The notes below the pieces were generated by a model that was not told where the DNA came from, did not search any database, and saw only the letters and a program-made list of their open reading frames with translations. A stretch of 64,000 bases of DNA, taken from NCBI GenBank assembly GCA_032718865.1, contig JALUTQ010000017.1:1-64000 (forward strand). Reading direction: 5' to 3'. The translations under genes and the position numbers were made by a program. Source of the DNA: Tilletia caries. Its lineage: Eukaryota; Basidiomycota; Exobasidiomycetes; Tilletiales; Tilletiaceae. This document shows, piece after piece, positions 34,426-45,654 of the stretch. Numbering within the stretch: position 1 is the stretch's first letter; each line of letters opens with the position of its first letter.

Positions 34426-34792
34426 TTTTCTCCACAAGAGGAACGGCACGCTTGGCACGACAAGCGGGGGTTGGCCAGGATCGTTTTCTGTTTGTCTCTG
34501 TTTCTCTTGCAATTAGATGGTAATCATTCTCCGGTTAGCACGTCGTTGTTCGATCGTCACAGAGTGAAGCACGGTCAGGTGAGGGCATGGGGAAATTGCA
34601 TGGATGTGCATGGGGGTGGTGGTGGAGGCATGGAGGGGAGGGACACAAAAGCTGCGGGGGGAGCCTGGCCTCGATGTATGGGGGGATGTCAGGTCTGAAT
34701 TGCAGGCAGATCCAGACGAGAGAAAAAGGCAAGGGAAGAGGGATCCAAGGAAGGATAGTATTGAAGGAGTGGGGCGGTTGAAAATGGGCTGT

Positions 34793-35919
34793 TTACATCT
34801 CCTCGGAGGGGTAGTTGGCCTTTTTGCCAGTCGGATCGGTAGAATAACAGAGGTATGGTCAGGACTACAGCTGGTGATGATGAGGTGGATGGAGGTGGAC
34901 ATACCTTCTGGTTGAAGAAGAGCGACTGAAGGGAGGAAAGGCGGTCGGGTGGATGGGGTTCGGTATTTGTCAGAGACTGAGACTGAGAGAGAGAGAGAGA
35001 GAGAATATGCGGGAGGTCCTTGGGGGAAAGAACGTACCTGCTGGCCCCAGGGGAATGACTGTGCAGCGGAAGAGGAGGAGAGAAGAGGAGATGTGTGAGC
35101 GCAGGTGAGGAAGAAGCGGTGGATGATGATTGGGATGCATATAGCAGTGCTCACCCGCTTGCGGATGTTCTGTGAGAGTGATTGAGCGGGTAGAAGAGAA
35201 GGGCGAAGATTGTAGGTTAGTTGTCAGGGCAAGCCAGTTCAGGCGCATACTTTCCGGACAAGAACGGGTCTGGGAAGACACATACGTTGTACCTGTTGTA
35301 ATGGAGAGCATCCGTTGATCAGAAAAAAGTAGCAAGAGCTTCCAGAGCGAGTTTGTTTGGAGATGACTTACTCGTACATGACGCGCTCGGGGAGCTCACC
35401 GCCGTTCTGTTGGGAAACGAGGAGACGGAGAAGGGGTTGAGCAAGGGCGTGCTAAGGAGCGGGGGGGTGGGTATGAAACTGACCTCGTGGATCTCGTGGT
35501 CGCGGTGGTGGATGTGGGCCGCTTCGATGCCGTAGATGTAGACGGCCATGACGGCGGCTGCGGGGGGAGAGCAGTGCGAGGGTGTGAGTGTTTGGGAGAG
35601 AGAGAGAGAGGGAGGGAGAGAGGGAGATGCGACTGACCACCGGGGATGCAGACGTAGAGGGAGATCTTGCGCCAGAGATCAGCCGACTCTGCATCGATCG
35701 TACCCGAAGAGAGAGAGAGAGATCAAGTCAGCGATATGTTTCCGTAAGAAGAGAGGAGGAGCGATACTGACTGCCAGCGTGCTCGGCCGCGTGCTTGCGC
35801 TCGTTGATGAACTCCTCGCCGACGGGTGCGGACGCGATGGAGCGACGGGGTGCGGCTGAGACGGCGGAGCGTGTTGCTGCGCGTGCGGTGAGTGCGAAGG
35901 CGGAGCGTGCGAACGACAT
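34793..35919 (-). CDS. COX13: Cytochrome c oxidase subunit VIa
   Basis: This is a nuclear-encoded small subunit of mitochondrial complex IV. Exons on the minus strand: 35772-35919, 35638-35688, 35484-35557, 35371-35406, 35155-35169, 35038-35058, 34905-34925 and a last one ending at 34793. The product is about 130 residues, the usual size. An Arg/Ser/Ala-rich presequence is followed by the family pattern LWRKISLYVCIP, one membrane helix (VMAVYIYGI), HRDHEIHE, NIRKR, FPWGQQ and SLFFNQK. The last junction is uncertain because the only acceptor that keeps the frame is a weak AAG. Exons of 15, 21 and 21 nt are unusually small. A 47-bp sequence upstream is repeated elsewhere in the window. Confidence 0.88.
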
Positions 35920-36045
35920 GCTGACTGCTGACTGCTGACTGCTGGGCGAGGGCGAGTGCTGCAAGGGCGAGTGTGTGGCTGGCTGGCTGGCTGGCTGAGA
36001 GGAGAGCGAGGCGAGGCGAGGAGTGCTGCATGTGCTTGTGTATGG

Positions 36046-36092
36046 TATGGAACGCCGTTTGCGCCAGACTTCGAGAATTCGGAAATCGAAAA
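36046..36092 (-). repeat. 47-bp sequence shared with the fold-back insertion site (empty site)
   Basis: Read on the minus strand this matches 43735-43774 for 40 bp and continues with TTCCATA, which is found at 45301-45307. Here the two parts are contiguous, so this is the uninterrupted form of the site split by the fold-back element. It lies about 130 bp before the COX13 start. Confidence 0.85.
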
Positions 36093-36688
36093 CCCGGATA
36101 GACCGCCATTAAAAAACCACTGAAAACCATGACACGTCTGAAATAAAATTGAGGCCATGACGTGGCTAGTAAGGACCATCAGGTGTCCCTTTCTTCCTTC
36201 ATCTGACCACCAGGTGTCCCCTTACAAGCTGACGCGGGAGCTCAACATCGGTCGGTCTGAGAATGAATCAATCCTCTGGTACGTAGCATGAGTATCGCCA
36301 ATGTCACTACCTGTGTAGGTAGGCTCATCACTTTGGTTTTGTACTGTGGCAACCCCTTTCTGTATCCCCCTTTTTCCACACAGATTCAGCAATGCGGGAT
36401 CGTGGTAACCTCTCACGATCAGCCGCCCGGCCCTCCAGTCCGTTTCCTGCCTTTTCTCGCCCGACGCTCTCCCCACCCTCTCTACCAGTCCCTTCTACAG
36501 TTCGAACTTTTCCCTCCCTGCCCTCTGTTTCCTCCCCCAGCGACGTCTTTGCCAGACGGAACAGGGTCAAAAATCAAGCCGCGCAAATTCTGTTCGTCCC
36601 GCGCCAAAACGGCCGAAACGAGACGCACCCTCATGTCGTCGCCTGCCAGCTGGGCAGGAATTGACCGCGCAAGTTTCGGATTCAACGG

Positions 36689-39600
36689 ATGGCGACCCTG
36701 CCAGCAATTTCCCCGGTTTCGAGGACGACTATGACTGCGGAATGGACTTTGGAGCTTCCCCCCGACGACCACGTCGACGCCAATGTTCCCGTCTCCTCCT
36801 CTTCCGCAGATGCACGAGGCTTCCCTCTTTCTCGATCCTTCACACAAGACGCAGCTGGACATGAAGTCATAACCGAAATGCAAGATTACGCGCGCATGAT
36901 ATTCGAAGAGGAAGCAGCTTTGGTCGTCCGCCTCGACACTGCGACCTGGATCTTGGAAGGAGCAAGGGAAGGGATTCCTGATGTGAGTGGACTTGGATTT
37001 CTTAAGGGCAGAGGCGAGTGAGAGCCCTGCAGACAGCTGGTGCACGGTTGCTGCCTTGCTGTTGCTGGTGTTTTGATTCGGAGGCCTTCTTCCTTACTTT
37101 GGAATTCTGACATTATTTTTACACTCAACGCTTACAGTTCGGGACGTTTCATCACGTTTCCTTGTCTGAAAGCCTCGATGAACACGACCATCTGGAGTTG
37201 ATGTCGTCCTGCGACTGTATGGACGGAAGGAGCGGAGAGAAATGTCTGCATCAGCAGGTTGCGCGGTCGACATCTGCTCGACTCCTCAGCATGGAGCCCC
37301 TTTCTGCCACTGGTAAGATAGTCCATGGGCCATGAGAGCAGCTAGGAATGTACACGTGTGACTCGTGTCTGCTCAGTTTCTCACACTTCCATTTCAAACT
37401 GTTTTGCAGCGGCTCCTCTTGCCGTTGCATTTGCCCCAGCCATGCACGGTCGGAGTTCGTGGTACTCAGTTCTGTCAACGAGAAGAGAAGACGGAGGAGA
37501 GGTTAGCCTCAGCCGACACGATCAAAAGCGGTGCGTTGTCTCGAGCGCTGGATCTCAAAGCTGGTTTTGCTCTGCTCTTGGATGCGTTCGAAACCTGCAG
37601 TCACCATCAGCATGTGTTCACCGGCGCCGTGCTCACCAATTTCGTCAGGACACTCTTGGCCTGGAAGAAGACGGAGACATTTCAGGTAAATAGCAGGCTA
37701 ATCTCTCTCTGGCAGCTGGCGCCTGGCTTTGGAATACGAAACTGCGCCTTGCGGCATGTGTCTGGATGTGCTGCTGACCCTTCTGCGTTTTGTTGTTCAT
37801 TTCCCTTCATCCTCAATCTCTTCCGCATGCCTAGATCAAGATGACCTGGACGAGATTAGGTCTTCCGTTCTCAACATCCAGGCTCATGCGCAAAGAAGAT
37901 CCTGTTCGCATCGGCCATCCCCTCCCCCCGCCTTTTGTCGCATTCAGACCGATCTCGCGAGAGTTGCAGCGCCTCGACTTGCCGATCTGCCCAGTCCTCT
38001 CCCGCTCGGCTCCCACGCGCGCTGTCACTGCGGTGCGGTGGCAGGGGCGACAGTCACAGTGACCACTCGATCCTGCAGGCTATTCCACAGCCAAGGCATG
38101 CTGGGAACGGTGATCGAGGCTCAGCAGTGCACGTGCCGGTCTCGAGGGGAATGCAGAACGATTGGTCCAGATCTGTCTGAATTGGGACTCTTCAATTGGA
38201 ACAACGAAATAGTTGTGACTCATGAGCTGCTCAACTCGTATTCGTCTCAGCTTTACAGTTCGCCCACCCCGCTCTCAGCTTTCTGCACCACGGTCCAGAA
38301 CGCCTACGACGAGCATTCTCAATCGCAGCACAGTCCGCCAAAGTTTCTGGCTCGATCCACCTTCATCAAGATCTTCTTTGCGTTCGTTCAGCTTCAAGCA
38401 ATGGACATCTCGTTCTCCTGTCCAGTCTGCGGTCCAAGTCCGTCGACGGTTATTGCAGATGGGGTTGTCTTGGCGCACAGTACCCGGCTTCGCCACGAAC
38501 ATCTTTGTCCTCCGACAACACCGTCTTCTTTGTTTGCAGCGCGCCCAAGTTCCTCGCCAATCCTTGCCTTTTTGCCCACAAAGGCACTGCGCGGCCATTT
38601 GCGTCGATGTGTTGACGCCCTGCCATTGCCTACAGAAGACCAAAGTGAGGCCTTGGCTGCGTTCCGCAACGCATTCACAGAATACTCTGCAATCAACACC
38701 TCTTCAAACACCACCAGCACCATTATCAAGTCGTGGACGACCTCACTGCTCTCCCTCCTTCGCGACACGTTTGCGTACACTCGTCTATACCCTAGCCTTG
38801 AAGACTCGTACGACTATCTCTTGAAGCAGCTTGCAGCTGAGGAAGGCATCTTTCAGTTCTGTCGACCTCTTTGCGTTCCGCTGCTCAAGGAGCTTGCCGA
38901 TTCCCAACTGTCCGTCTCGTCTCCGCGGTTCTCCAACTTGTCCACGACCCTCAGCCGTCACTGCCCAGCACTTGGCCTCCTTCTCCGTAGCCATCTCCAG
39001 CAGACCTCCAGCTTCAGCAGCATCGTTCCTTTTCCTTCCAGCCTTCGCCCTTTCCTTTCGGCATGCGCGCAATACATCCAGCACCAACAGGACGTACTTT
39101 TGCAGCAGCAGAGTAGCGCTGCTACAGCTGGTTCGTTCTCGTCTTCCAATGAATCAAGTCAGTACCTGGCTTGAAATAGATGCGATAGATGCGAATACTT
39201 GAAGCTGATTCAGAACCCCCCATTTTCGATGCCTCTTGCCCTCTCAGACTACAGCATTCCCTACACTCAGACTGGATCGTATTACGGCTCGTTGAAGTCT
39301 TGGCAGCGTCCGTACTACACCGGAGTGGACACAGCGAAGAATCGAGACAGCAGTGTCGCTGGTGATGAGGGCTGCCGCAAATTCTACGATGCGTACGTCA
39401 AGCAGCGACGTACGGGCGGCATCATGGCCTTATGGTGCCCTCATACCGTCTGCGTGGGCTTCCACATCATTCCCGAGTCCGAAGGACGGAACGACGTCTT
39501 CTCCGCCCTGTTCTCGCACTGGACCACTGCCCCGCAGGTCGTGGTCTACGACTTTGCTTGCCAACTTGCCCCTTACTGCTTGCGAAGGGAGGCAGAGTTC

Positions 39601-39855
39601 TTTAAGGACACCCTCTTCGTCATCGACCAGATGCACCAGCACGGCCATTCAAAGTGCACACTGTCCAGCTTCCTCTCTTCGTACATGGCCACGGATCCTT
39701 CCCTACGACACCTCAATAGCTCTGCAGCTGAGTGCGAAAACTCTGCTTTGAGCCGCATCAAGAAGTCCGTCTCGTATTCTGGTCAAGAGCATGCAGTTCT
39801 GCTCATCAAGCATTTTCTGTGCATCTGGAACCGGCTTCGCATTAAGAAGAAATAG
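36689..39855 (+). CDS. KDZ-family transposase with CxC cysteine clusters
   Basis: The DDE-type transposase gene reads as exons 36689-36982, 37138-37312, 37377-37685, 37835-39157 and 39248-39855, all in phase. N-terminal Cys motifs (SCDCMDGRSGEKC; SWFCSALGCVRN...CVH; ARCHCGAV...QCTCRSRGEC; FSCPVCGP) match the cysteine clusters found with KDZ transposases of basidiomycetes. The C-terminal catalytic part has YYTGVDTAKNRD, VYDFACQL, VIDQMHQHGHSKC and AAECENSALSR, with the Asp and Glu residues expected of the active site. The gene appears intact at about 900 residues, but the true start may lie upstream of 36689. It acts in trans on the terminal repeats described above. Confidence 0.8.
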
Positions 39856-39874
39856 ATCTACAAAAGTACATCAT

Positions 39875-41564
39875 TCATTCATTAGCACGAGGGAGAGAGC
39901 GGCCTGAAAGACTGAGTGTTGATGTGGAAGACGTTGGCATAGAGACGACGTTTGTACTCGCAACGCTCGAGGTTCGTTCCAGCTGGGCTCTCAGCTTCCT
40001 GTTCTCATCCTCCAACCTGTCCTGCTTCCGCTTGAACGCGATCTTCTCCGCAATCCATGCTTGATGTTCGCGAAGCTCATCCGCCCTGAGCGCGCGACCA
40101 GCCTCCCTATACAAGGCGGTGCCCGAGATGAATGAGTCGTGCATGTCTTGAGTCATCTTTCGCAGCGTCGCGTGGTCCGGATTGCAGATATTAGGGCTGG
40201 CCCACACAACATCCTTCGTCTCGTGTCGTCCGTGCTCGAGGTGTGCAAATCCTACGAACATCGCAGTTCCTGTGACCTGGCAGAGCACAGCAGCCTGTCG
40301 AAGCGAGGGAGAGATGAGACACAAGCTATATGTCAGATTCATTCACGCTGATGTACCGCAGCACAGTATTCCTAAATCCTGACCTTTTCAATGATGCGAT
40401 GCAACTGCCTGCCAATGATTCTATTACGGGCCGCCGTATCTGCCTCATAGTCGTGCATCTTTTGCGCGTGTTCGTGAGCTTTGTCCATGTTGACTTCGAT
40501 TTTGGATAGAAAATGGTCATCAGCTCACGTCAGAACCTAGAGAGGGTATCTGAGGGTATTACTCACGCCATATTGCACGCCTTTGAGCCTCTGTGGCTCT
40601 CACTCCCTTCTGCTTTGCCTCGCCCTCTTGGCCCTCCTTGATGATACCGATGTCTTCTTCTTCCTCCTCTCCTTCTCCTTCGTCCTCTTCCTCATTGCCC
40701 GCTCTCTCCGTTTCTCCGGTATCGGTGTGGCGCTCTGAAATTCCGTATAGATCGGAAGAGAATTGACAGAGTAAATAGTGTTAGCCATTGAATCAGCTTT
40801 GGTACCAGCTTGTCGATCTCTGCATTTAACGTACGCGTAGTCACGATGCTTTCCTCCCCTTGAACTTGAACTTGAACTTGAACAGAAGTCTGTTCGGTCG
40901 ATTGATTGTTTGTCACGTCTGGAAACGGCAGACGAGGTTGGATGACCAAAGAACGAGCGTTTGTATTGGCCGCGTCATGATTCATAGACCCAAGAAAGGC
41001 GGGTGTATCGGCTGAAGCTGAGGGTCCAAGGGGCGCAGGATCCGTGGGCATCTCCGTACCTGCCGGTCCAGTGTCTTCTCCCGCAGCACCAGCCGACGAT
41101 TTGATGCCACCAGAGTCGTAGGAGGGGGATTCGTCTGCTGCGGCCGTGGGAGAAGGCACTGGACCTGCAGATACCGCACTTGTCTGAACCGCATTGATCT
41201 TATCTGCTGCTGCAAGAGATAATGAGGAGAGGGATCAGAGGGGGAGGGAGAGAGGGTAGGAGAGAAGAATAAGAATATAAGATCAGCAAGACGACATAAG
41301 TAAAGCTGACTTGGTCTGATGCTCACCGCCTCGCTGCTTCTTGTTCTTGCTGTGCTTGCACGGTACTGGGGCACGCTGAGAGGGATCGGCCTCGTCCATG
41401 CAACCTAGCCTGCAGCGACGTACACCTGAATAGGAAGAGAGGAAGGGTCATGTCAGTACAGAGGTCAGAGAATGGAGATGCGCTTGAGGCTTGAGCAGAG
41501 ACTAGAGAGACATACCGTCTTTGACGCGCGATTCCACCGCAACGGACTGACGCGCACGAGCCAT
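39875..41564 (-). CDS. Accessory protein of the KDZ element
   Basis: This minus-strand multi-exon gene converges on the transposase with a 19-bp gap between stops. The start is ATG at 41564 (MARARQSVAVESRVKDG), about 90 bp inside the right terminal repeat. The second exon has RRCRLGC and a basic stretch (CKHSKNKKQRGG), then Ser/Pro-rich and acidic (EEDEGEGEEEEEDIG) regions. The final part has two helical segments, including a coiled coil near the end (KIAFKRKQDRLEDENRKLRA). No known domain is recognised. It may bind DNA or the transposase; that is inference from position. Confidence 0.5.
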
Positions 41565-41729
41565 AACAGAGCTTGCGCAGAGCTCTGTGTTATCCTCGGG
41601 AGAGATACGAGAGCTGTAAAGGGAGAATTGTGCCGGTAGGGAACGATGGGCTGAAGGGACACCTGGTGGTCCTTTCGATCGTCAACAGGCCGCGCCGTGT
41701 TTACATGAGACCACCTGGTGTCCCTCTCT

Positions 41730-42588
41730 CTCAGTCTCTCTGCGGTCTGTCTTTTTGTGGGGTCTCTGTGGTGAACTGTCCCCGAAAACTGAAGCTGGAC
41801 ACGACCACCTCACCACGACTTATCCGTGGCTTCCATCGCCTCCCTGACCCCAAATCCCACGCCTGGCCAGTATGAAAACAGTTCGGCTTCTCACTGCTGG
41901 TAACAGCTGCGCTGATAGCGCTCTTTCTCCTACGCTTGTGTGGTGACTCACTCTTGACCGCTGACCTCTAGCAGCGTTCTGTTTGTTTCCCTTCCCTCAC
42001 CACACTCCTGCAGCTCACACTTCCTTCAGATCCCACATCACAGACACAGGGACAGGCCAATACGGTGAGCGGACGGCTCTGCTGCCTGTGCGCGTGCAAC
42101 TAGATGGTGAGTTCATGCTCTATTGCTGGATCGGAGGAGCTTCATGCAGCAGCTGATGACTCGCCGCTACTCCACTCTCTCGTTCACTTCCCACAGATGC
42201 TTTCCTCTCTTGCGCACCCTTCTCGTTCTCTGCTGCGCTGTTCTTTCCTCCTCGCCCCTCTCATTCGGTGCTCCCCTTCTCACCCTCGGACGGTGTGTCG
42301 ATGCGCTTCTCTGTCGCGGCTCGCGGTCCTCTTCCCGGCTCAGGAACCTCCTCTGTCTCTCTCGGAGGCGCCACCGCAATCTATGACCGCCTACAATGCG
42401 CTCAGCTAGTGCGCTCACGCTCATGAACGCTGGGTGCTGATCAGCACCGCGTTCTGATATGCCCCCTTAGCTGGACCATGAACTGATAATCAAATGCTAA
42501 CCTTCCAACCTGATGCGATTACATAAGCAGCCGGCAGTGAGTTCAAAGACGCGAGCATTCATTGAGGTCAAGGAGCAGCAGCAGAGTT
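41730..42588. other. No secure gene
   Basis: Plus-strand splice-like signals occur (donors near 42065 and 42105, acceptor CCCACAG near 42197) with an open frame to 42409, but the product has no recognisable features and the frame choice is open. Confidence 0.4.
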
Positions 42589-42945
42589 CTATGGCAACAA
42601 GTGAGCGGTTGTGCACAATGGGCGGCGCATGGAGGCATACAGGGAGAGTCCGTGCTTGGCCATGGGGGTGATGATCAGCTGCTGGTAGAGGCGGATGGGG
42701 TGGATTGCGACTTGCGGTACAAAGGAAGGAGAACTGACTTACCACCTCGTCCTTGAATGCATGGTCGCCGAGTCGTGTGCTTGATTCCGATCTGCCATAC
42801 GAGGTAGATGGCGCGCTGGCTCAAGGAATGAAGAAGAAGAAAGAGGAAAGAGACGATGACATCCAGCAGCGGCTTGCGACTGTGGAGATTGCTGCGTGTG
42901 AGGGGGTTGGAGGACTTGTAGGCCGTAGGCCGTAGGGAGTCGTCC
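42589..42945 (-). CDS. Possible small spliced gene
   Basis: Two minus-strand exons join in phase at a good donor below 42743 and end at a stop at 42589. They give ...TRLGDHAFKDEV followed by QLIITPMAKHGLSLYASM and about 14 more residues. A 45-nt pyrimidine-rich intron may precede (near 42830-42875). The 5' end is not resolved and the family is unknown. Confidence 0.3.
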
Positions 42946-43402
42946 AAGTACGTACGCCTTTGCGTGGATGGCGCGCGCTATGTGATCATCTGTAGAAGTC
43001 TGTGTAAAGTGAGAGAGAGAGAGTAAGAGTGGCTGTGGGTGGGGGGGGGATGGAAAGGCAGGATCGCTGTTCATAGTCAGTGTAAAGGAGTGATCAGCAA
43101 TCGAGCGACATGCACCACACGAAGCGGATCAAAAAGAAGTCAGCGCGCGCACGCCAGAGCAGAGGAGAGCTGCTGAGATGGTTGCCATTGTGGTTTGATT
43201 GTGGATATACTTGTAAATGATGCTGCTGCTGCCTCTACGAGTCGTGGTGAGGTCGTCGAGTTCGAAGGATCCAGCTCCCTCTCAAAAAAACTAGGGTGAC
43301 GATGATCATGATCTTGATCATTGATTGATCTTTCTTTCTTTCGCGCGAGCTCTAATCTTTGTGATCATAAAGGCAGAGCAGAAAGGTTGTCATCATCAAA
43401 CC

Positions 43403-43475
43403 GCCACTATAGTTCAGCGGTCTGATATGCAGGCCAAATCTCGCAGGTCGTCGGATCGATTCCCACTCTTTTCAT
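43403..43475 (+). other. tRNA-like sequence (A and B boxes, no acceptor stem)
   Basis: TAGTTCAGCGG resembles a pol III A box and GGATCGATTCC (43453-43463) a B box at normal spacing. The T arm nearly pairs, but the D arm is poor and the first seven bases have no partner at the 3' end. It may be a tRNA pseudogene or the head of a SINE. Confidence 0.35.
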
Positions 43476-43774
43476 TCATTCTTTTTTTCTTTTTTTGCCC
43501 ACCGTCGCTGGGTTAGAGAACTTGGTCGCTGGGTTAGCGCGTAGCGAGTACAGTTAGGGTTAGTGGGTGCGTGAGCACCCGTTAGAAAACTTAGGGAATA
43601 TGTTGAGATAACTTAGTGAAGAGTTAGGTTGGGGGGTCTGGGGGGGCTGGCCCCCCCAGCCGATTTTCGCGACACGGTGTTGCACCCTAGTTTTTTTGAG
43701 AGGTAGCTGGGGAGGTTGTCGAGTTCAGCTTCGATTTTCGATTTCCGAATTCTCGAAGTCTGGCGCAAACGGCG

Positions 43775-45289
43775 AGAGTCCCGAATTTTACCCATGCCAC
43801 TTTACCCACGCGGGGGTAAAAAGTGGGTAAAACTGAATAGGCGGCCTCTAAGCTTCCATTTTTACCCACCGTTACCCATGCAGACCCCCAAATTTTACCC
43901 TGGAGCTTTTTACCCCACGTGGGTAAAAAAAATGGTGCCGGAAGGGGTAAAATTGTTCATCTCACTTGCAAATCCTCACTTTTACCCACTGAGGAGCGGG
44001 TTTTACCCACAAGCGCTTTACCCCTTGAGACGGAGAGACCCCGAGTCTCGACCACGTGCTTGGGGGTCTTCTCTATATGAGACCCCTCTGACCACTTCCG
44101 CTCGAGAACGGGTGAATGTCCCGATCTATGGTCGGTTCGCCCCGAGCACCCCGGCACTGACCCCGATCTATGGTTGAGTGACCCCATAAAGATGGTGGAT
44201 TGAGCCCGTAAAAAACGCAATTTTGGTGCATTGACCCCGTAAGATTAGTACATTGAACCCATAAAGATGGTCGATTGGCCCCATAAAGATGGTGGACAGA
44301 GCCCATAAAGATGGTGGACAGAGCCCGTAATGTCTATTACAGCCGGATAGAGCGGTAGTGTGTACTAACACTGTCCAAACGACCGGTCGGGCCTTCAGGT
44401 ATGTAAGAGGGTTCAACTCACATACAAGTCGAGCTTCTGTGAAGCGTTTCTGCCCGTCGACGAGCTCTCAAAGTGAATTACGTCGCCGAAGACCGCCATC
44501 CCGGCCCGCCTATGACCGGATATGACCCTGGAAGCTCAGTACAGTTACTTCAGGCACCCTGGCCGCTGTAGAATAATTTATCTGGAAGATTTGGAAGCAG
44601 GGAAGGTCGCCAAAGGCGATTTGAGATTTTTATGGGGCCAGTGCCCTGCCTTATGGGGCCAATCGACCATCTTTATGGGCTCAATCGCCTTTGTTTATGG
44701 GTTCAGTCGCCGATAATTACGGGCTGAATCGCCTCATCTTACGGGCTCAATTCAAAAAACGCTTACGGGGCCAATCGCCTCATGCTCGGGGCGAATCGAC
44801 CATAGATCGGGACATTCAGGTTACTTGCACTTCCGCTTCTCCGAGCCAGCACTCGCAGGGCCGCGGTATATTTCCGGTATCCACGACGATGAGCTCGAGC
44901 ACTCCCATCTCGACGAGGAGCCGCAGGGTGAACGATTTCTAGGCCCAGACGAGAAGGGAGGCAATCGTGGGGACCATAACTTCGATTTTTAAAAGTAGTC
45001 ACTGGGTAAAACTTGAATGGGTAAAATTCGAGGGCATGGGAGTGAGGAAATATTTTTACCCCAAGACTTACCCACAAGGGGTAAAGACTTGTGGGTAAAA
45101 GTCAGAGTCCACATCTCAACTCAGCACTTTTACCCATTTCCTGAGCCATTTTACCCCGAGGGGTAAAATGAGTTGGGTAAATTTGGGCACCCTGCGTGGG
45201 TAAGGATGGGTAAAAATGGAGGTTAAAAAGGCGCATGGGCAATTTTACCCCCGAGTGGGTAAAACCTGGGGTTAAAATTCATGGGTGCC
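43775..45289 (+). mobile_element. Non-autonomous fold-back element with TTTTACCC arms
   Basis: Both ends consist of dense TTTTACCC/GGGTAAAA repeats (43785-44030 and 45000-45275) in inverted arrangement. Further in are inverted copies of CCCGATCTATGGTCG (near 44121 and 44802) and of CCCATAAAGATGGT units (44190-44330 and 44630-44700). The element is flanked by the 11-bp direct repeat CGCAAACGGCG (43764-43774 and 45290-45300). The unoccupied form of the site is present at 36046-36092. There is no coding capacity. The long duplication suggests mobilisation by a Mutator-like transposase, which is inference. Confidence 0.85.
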
Positions 45290-45342
45290 CGCAAACGGCG
45301 TTCCATAGCTTGTGGCTGTCACTCGGCCGAGAGAACACCTTC

Positions 45343-45371
45343 ACTCACTCACTCACTCACTCACTCACTCA
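45343..45371 (+). repeat. (CTCA)n microsatellite
   Basis: About seven CTCA units lie just upstream of the RNase III-domain gene. Confidence 0.85.
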
Positions 45372-45461
45372 GCACGATGACCTCGCAGCTCGCAGCATCG
45401 CACTCAGGTTGGCTGTAGGCTGGTTGGCTGGTTGGCACTTTGGCAGAGCGAGCAATAGAAG

Positions 45462-45615
45462 ATGCGCCCTCCTGCTGCTGCTGCTGCTGCGGCTGCTGCG
45501 GCCGCGGTGCCAGTGCGCTGCTTCCACTCCTCGTCTTCCTCAGCAGCACGCGTTCTCTCTGCCGTCCCATCGCCGCCGTCGCCAGCAGCACCAAGGCCAG
45601 CATCAGCTAACACTC

Positions 45616-45654
<39 letters not shown>

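Larger units (their letters stand above)
36171..41674 (+). mobile_element. KDZ-type (Kyakuja/Dileera/Zisupton) DNA transposon
   Basis: Inverted terminal sequences AAGGACCAYCAGGTGTCCCT are found at 36171-36191 and, inverted, 41654-41674, with one mismatch. A second inner match (GACCACCAGGTGTCCC) starts near 36204. Another copy of the motif lies just outside the right end (41709-41727) in opposite orientation. Between the ends are a CxC/KDZ transposase gene and a convergent accessory gene. No clear target duplication is visible next to these ends, so exact borders are uncertain. Confidence 0.75.

Noticed and set aside
35292..35298. Seven-nucleotide microexon GTACAAC in COX13
   Set aside because: It has splice-like borders, but including it breaks the frame between the exons encoding VMYE and NIRKR.
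43545..43570. TTAGGGTTAG telomere-like sequence
   Set aside because: Only about one and a half units are present, with no array and ordinary genes on both sides.
43785..45280. Regular TTTTACCC repeats considered as a CRISPR-like array
   Set aside because: Spacing is irregular, units are inverted and the region is a eukaryotic fold-back transposon with a target duplication.
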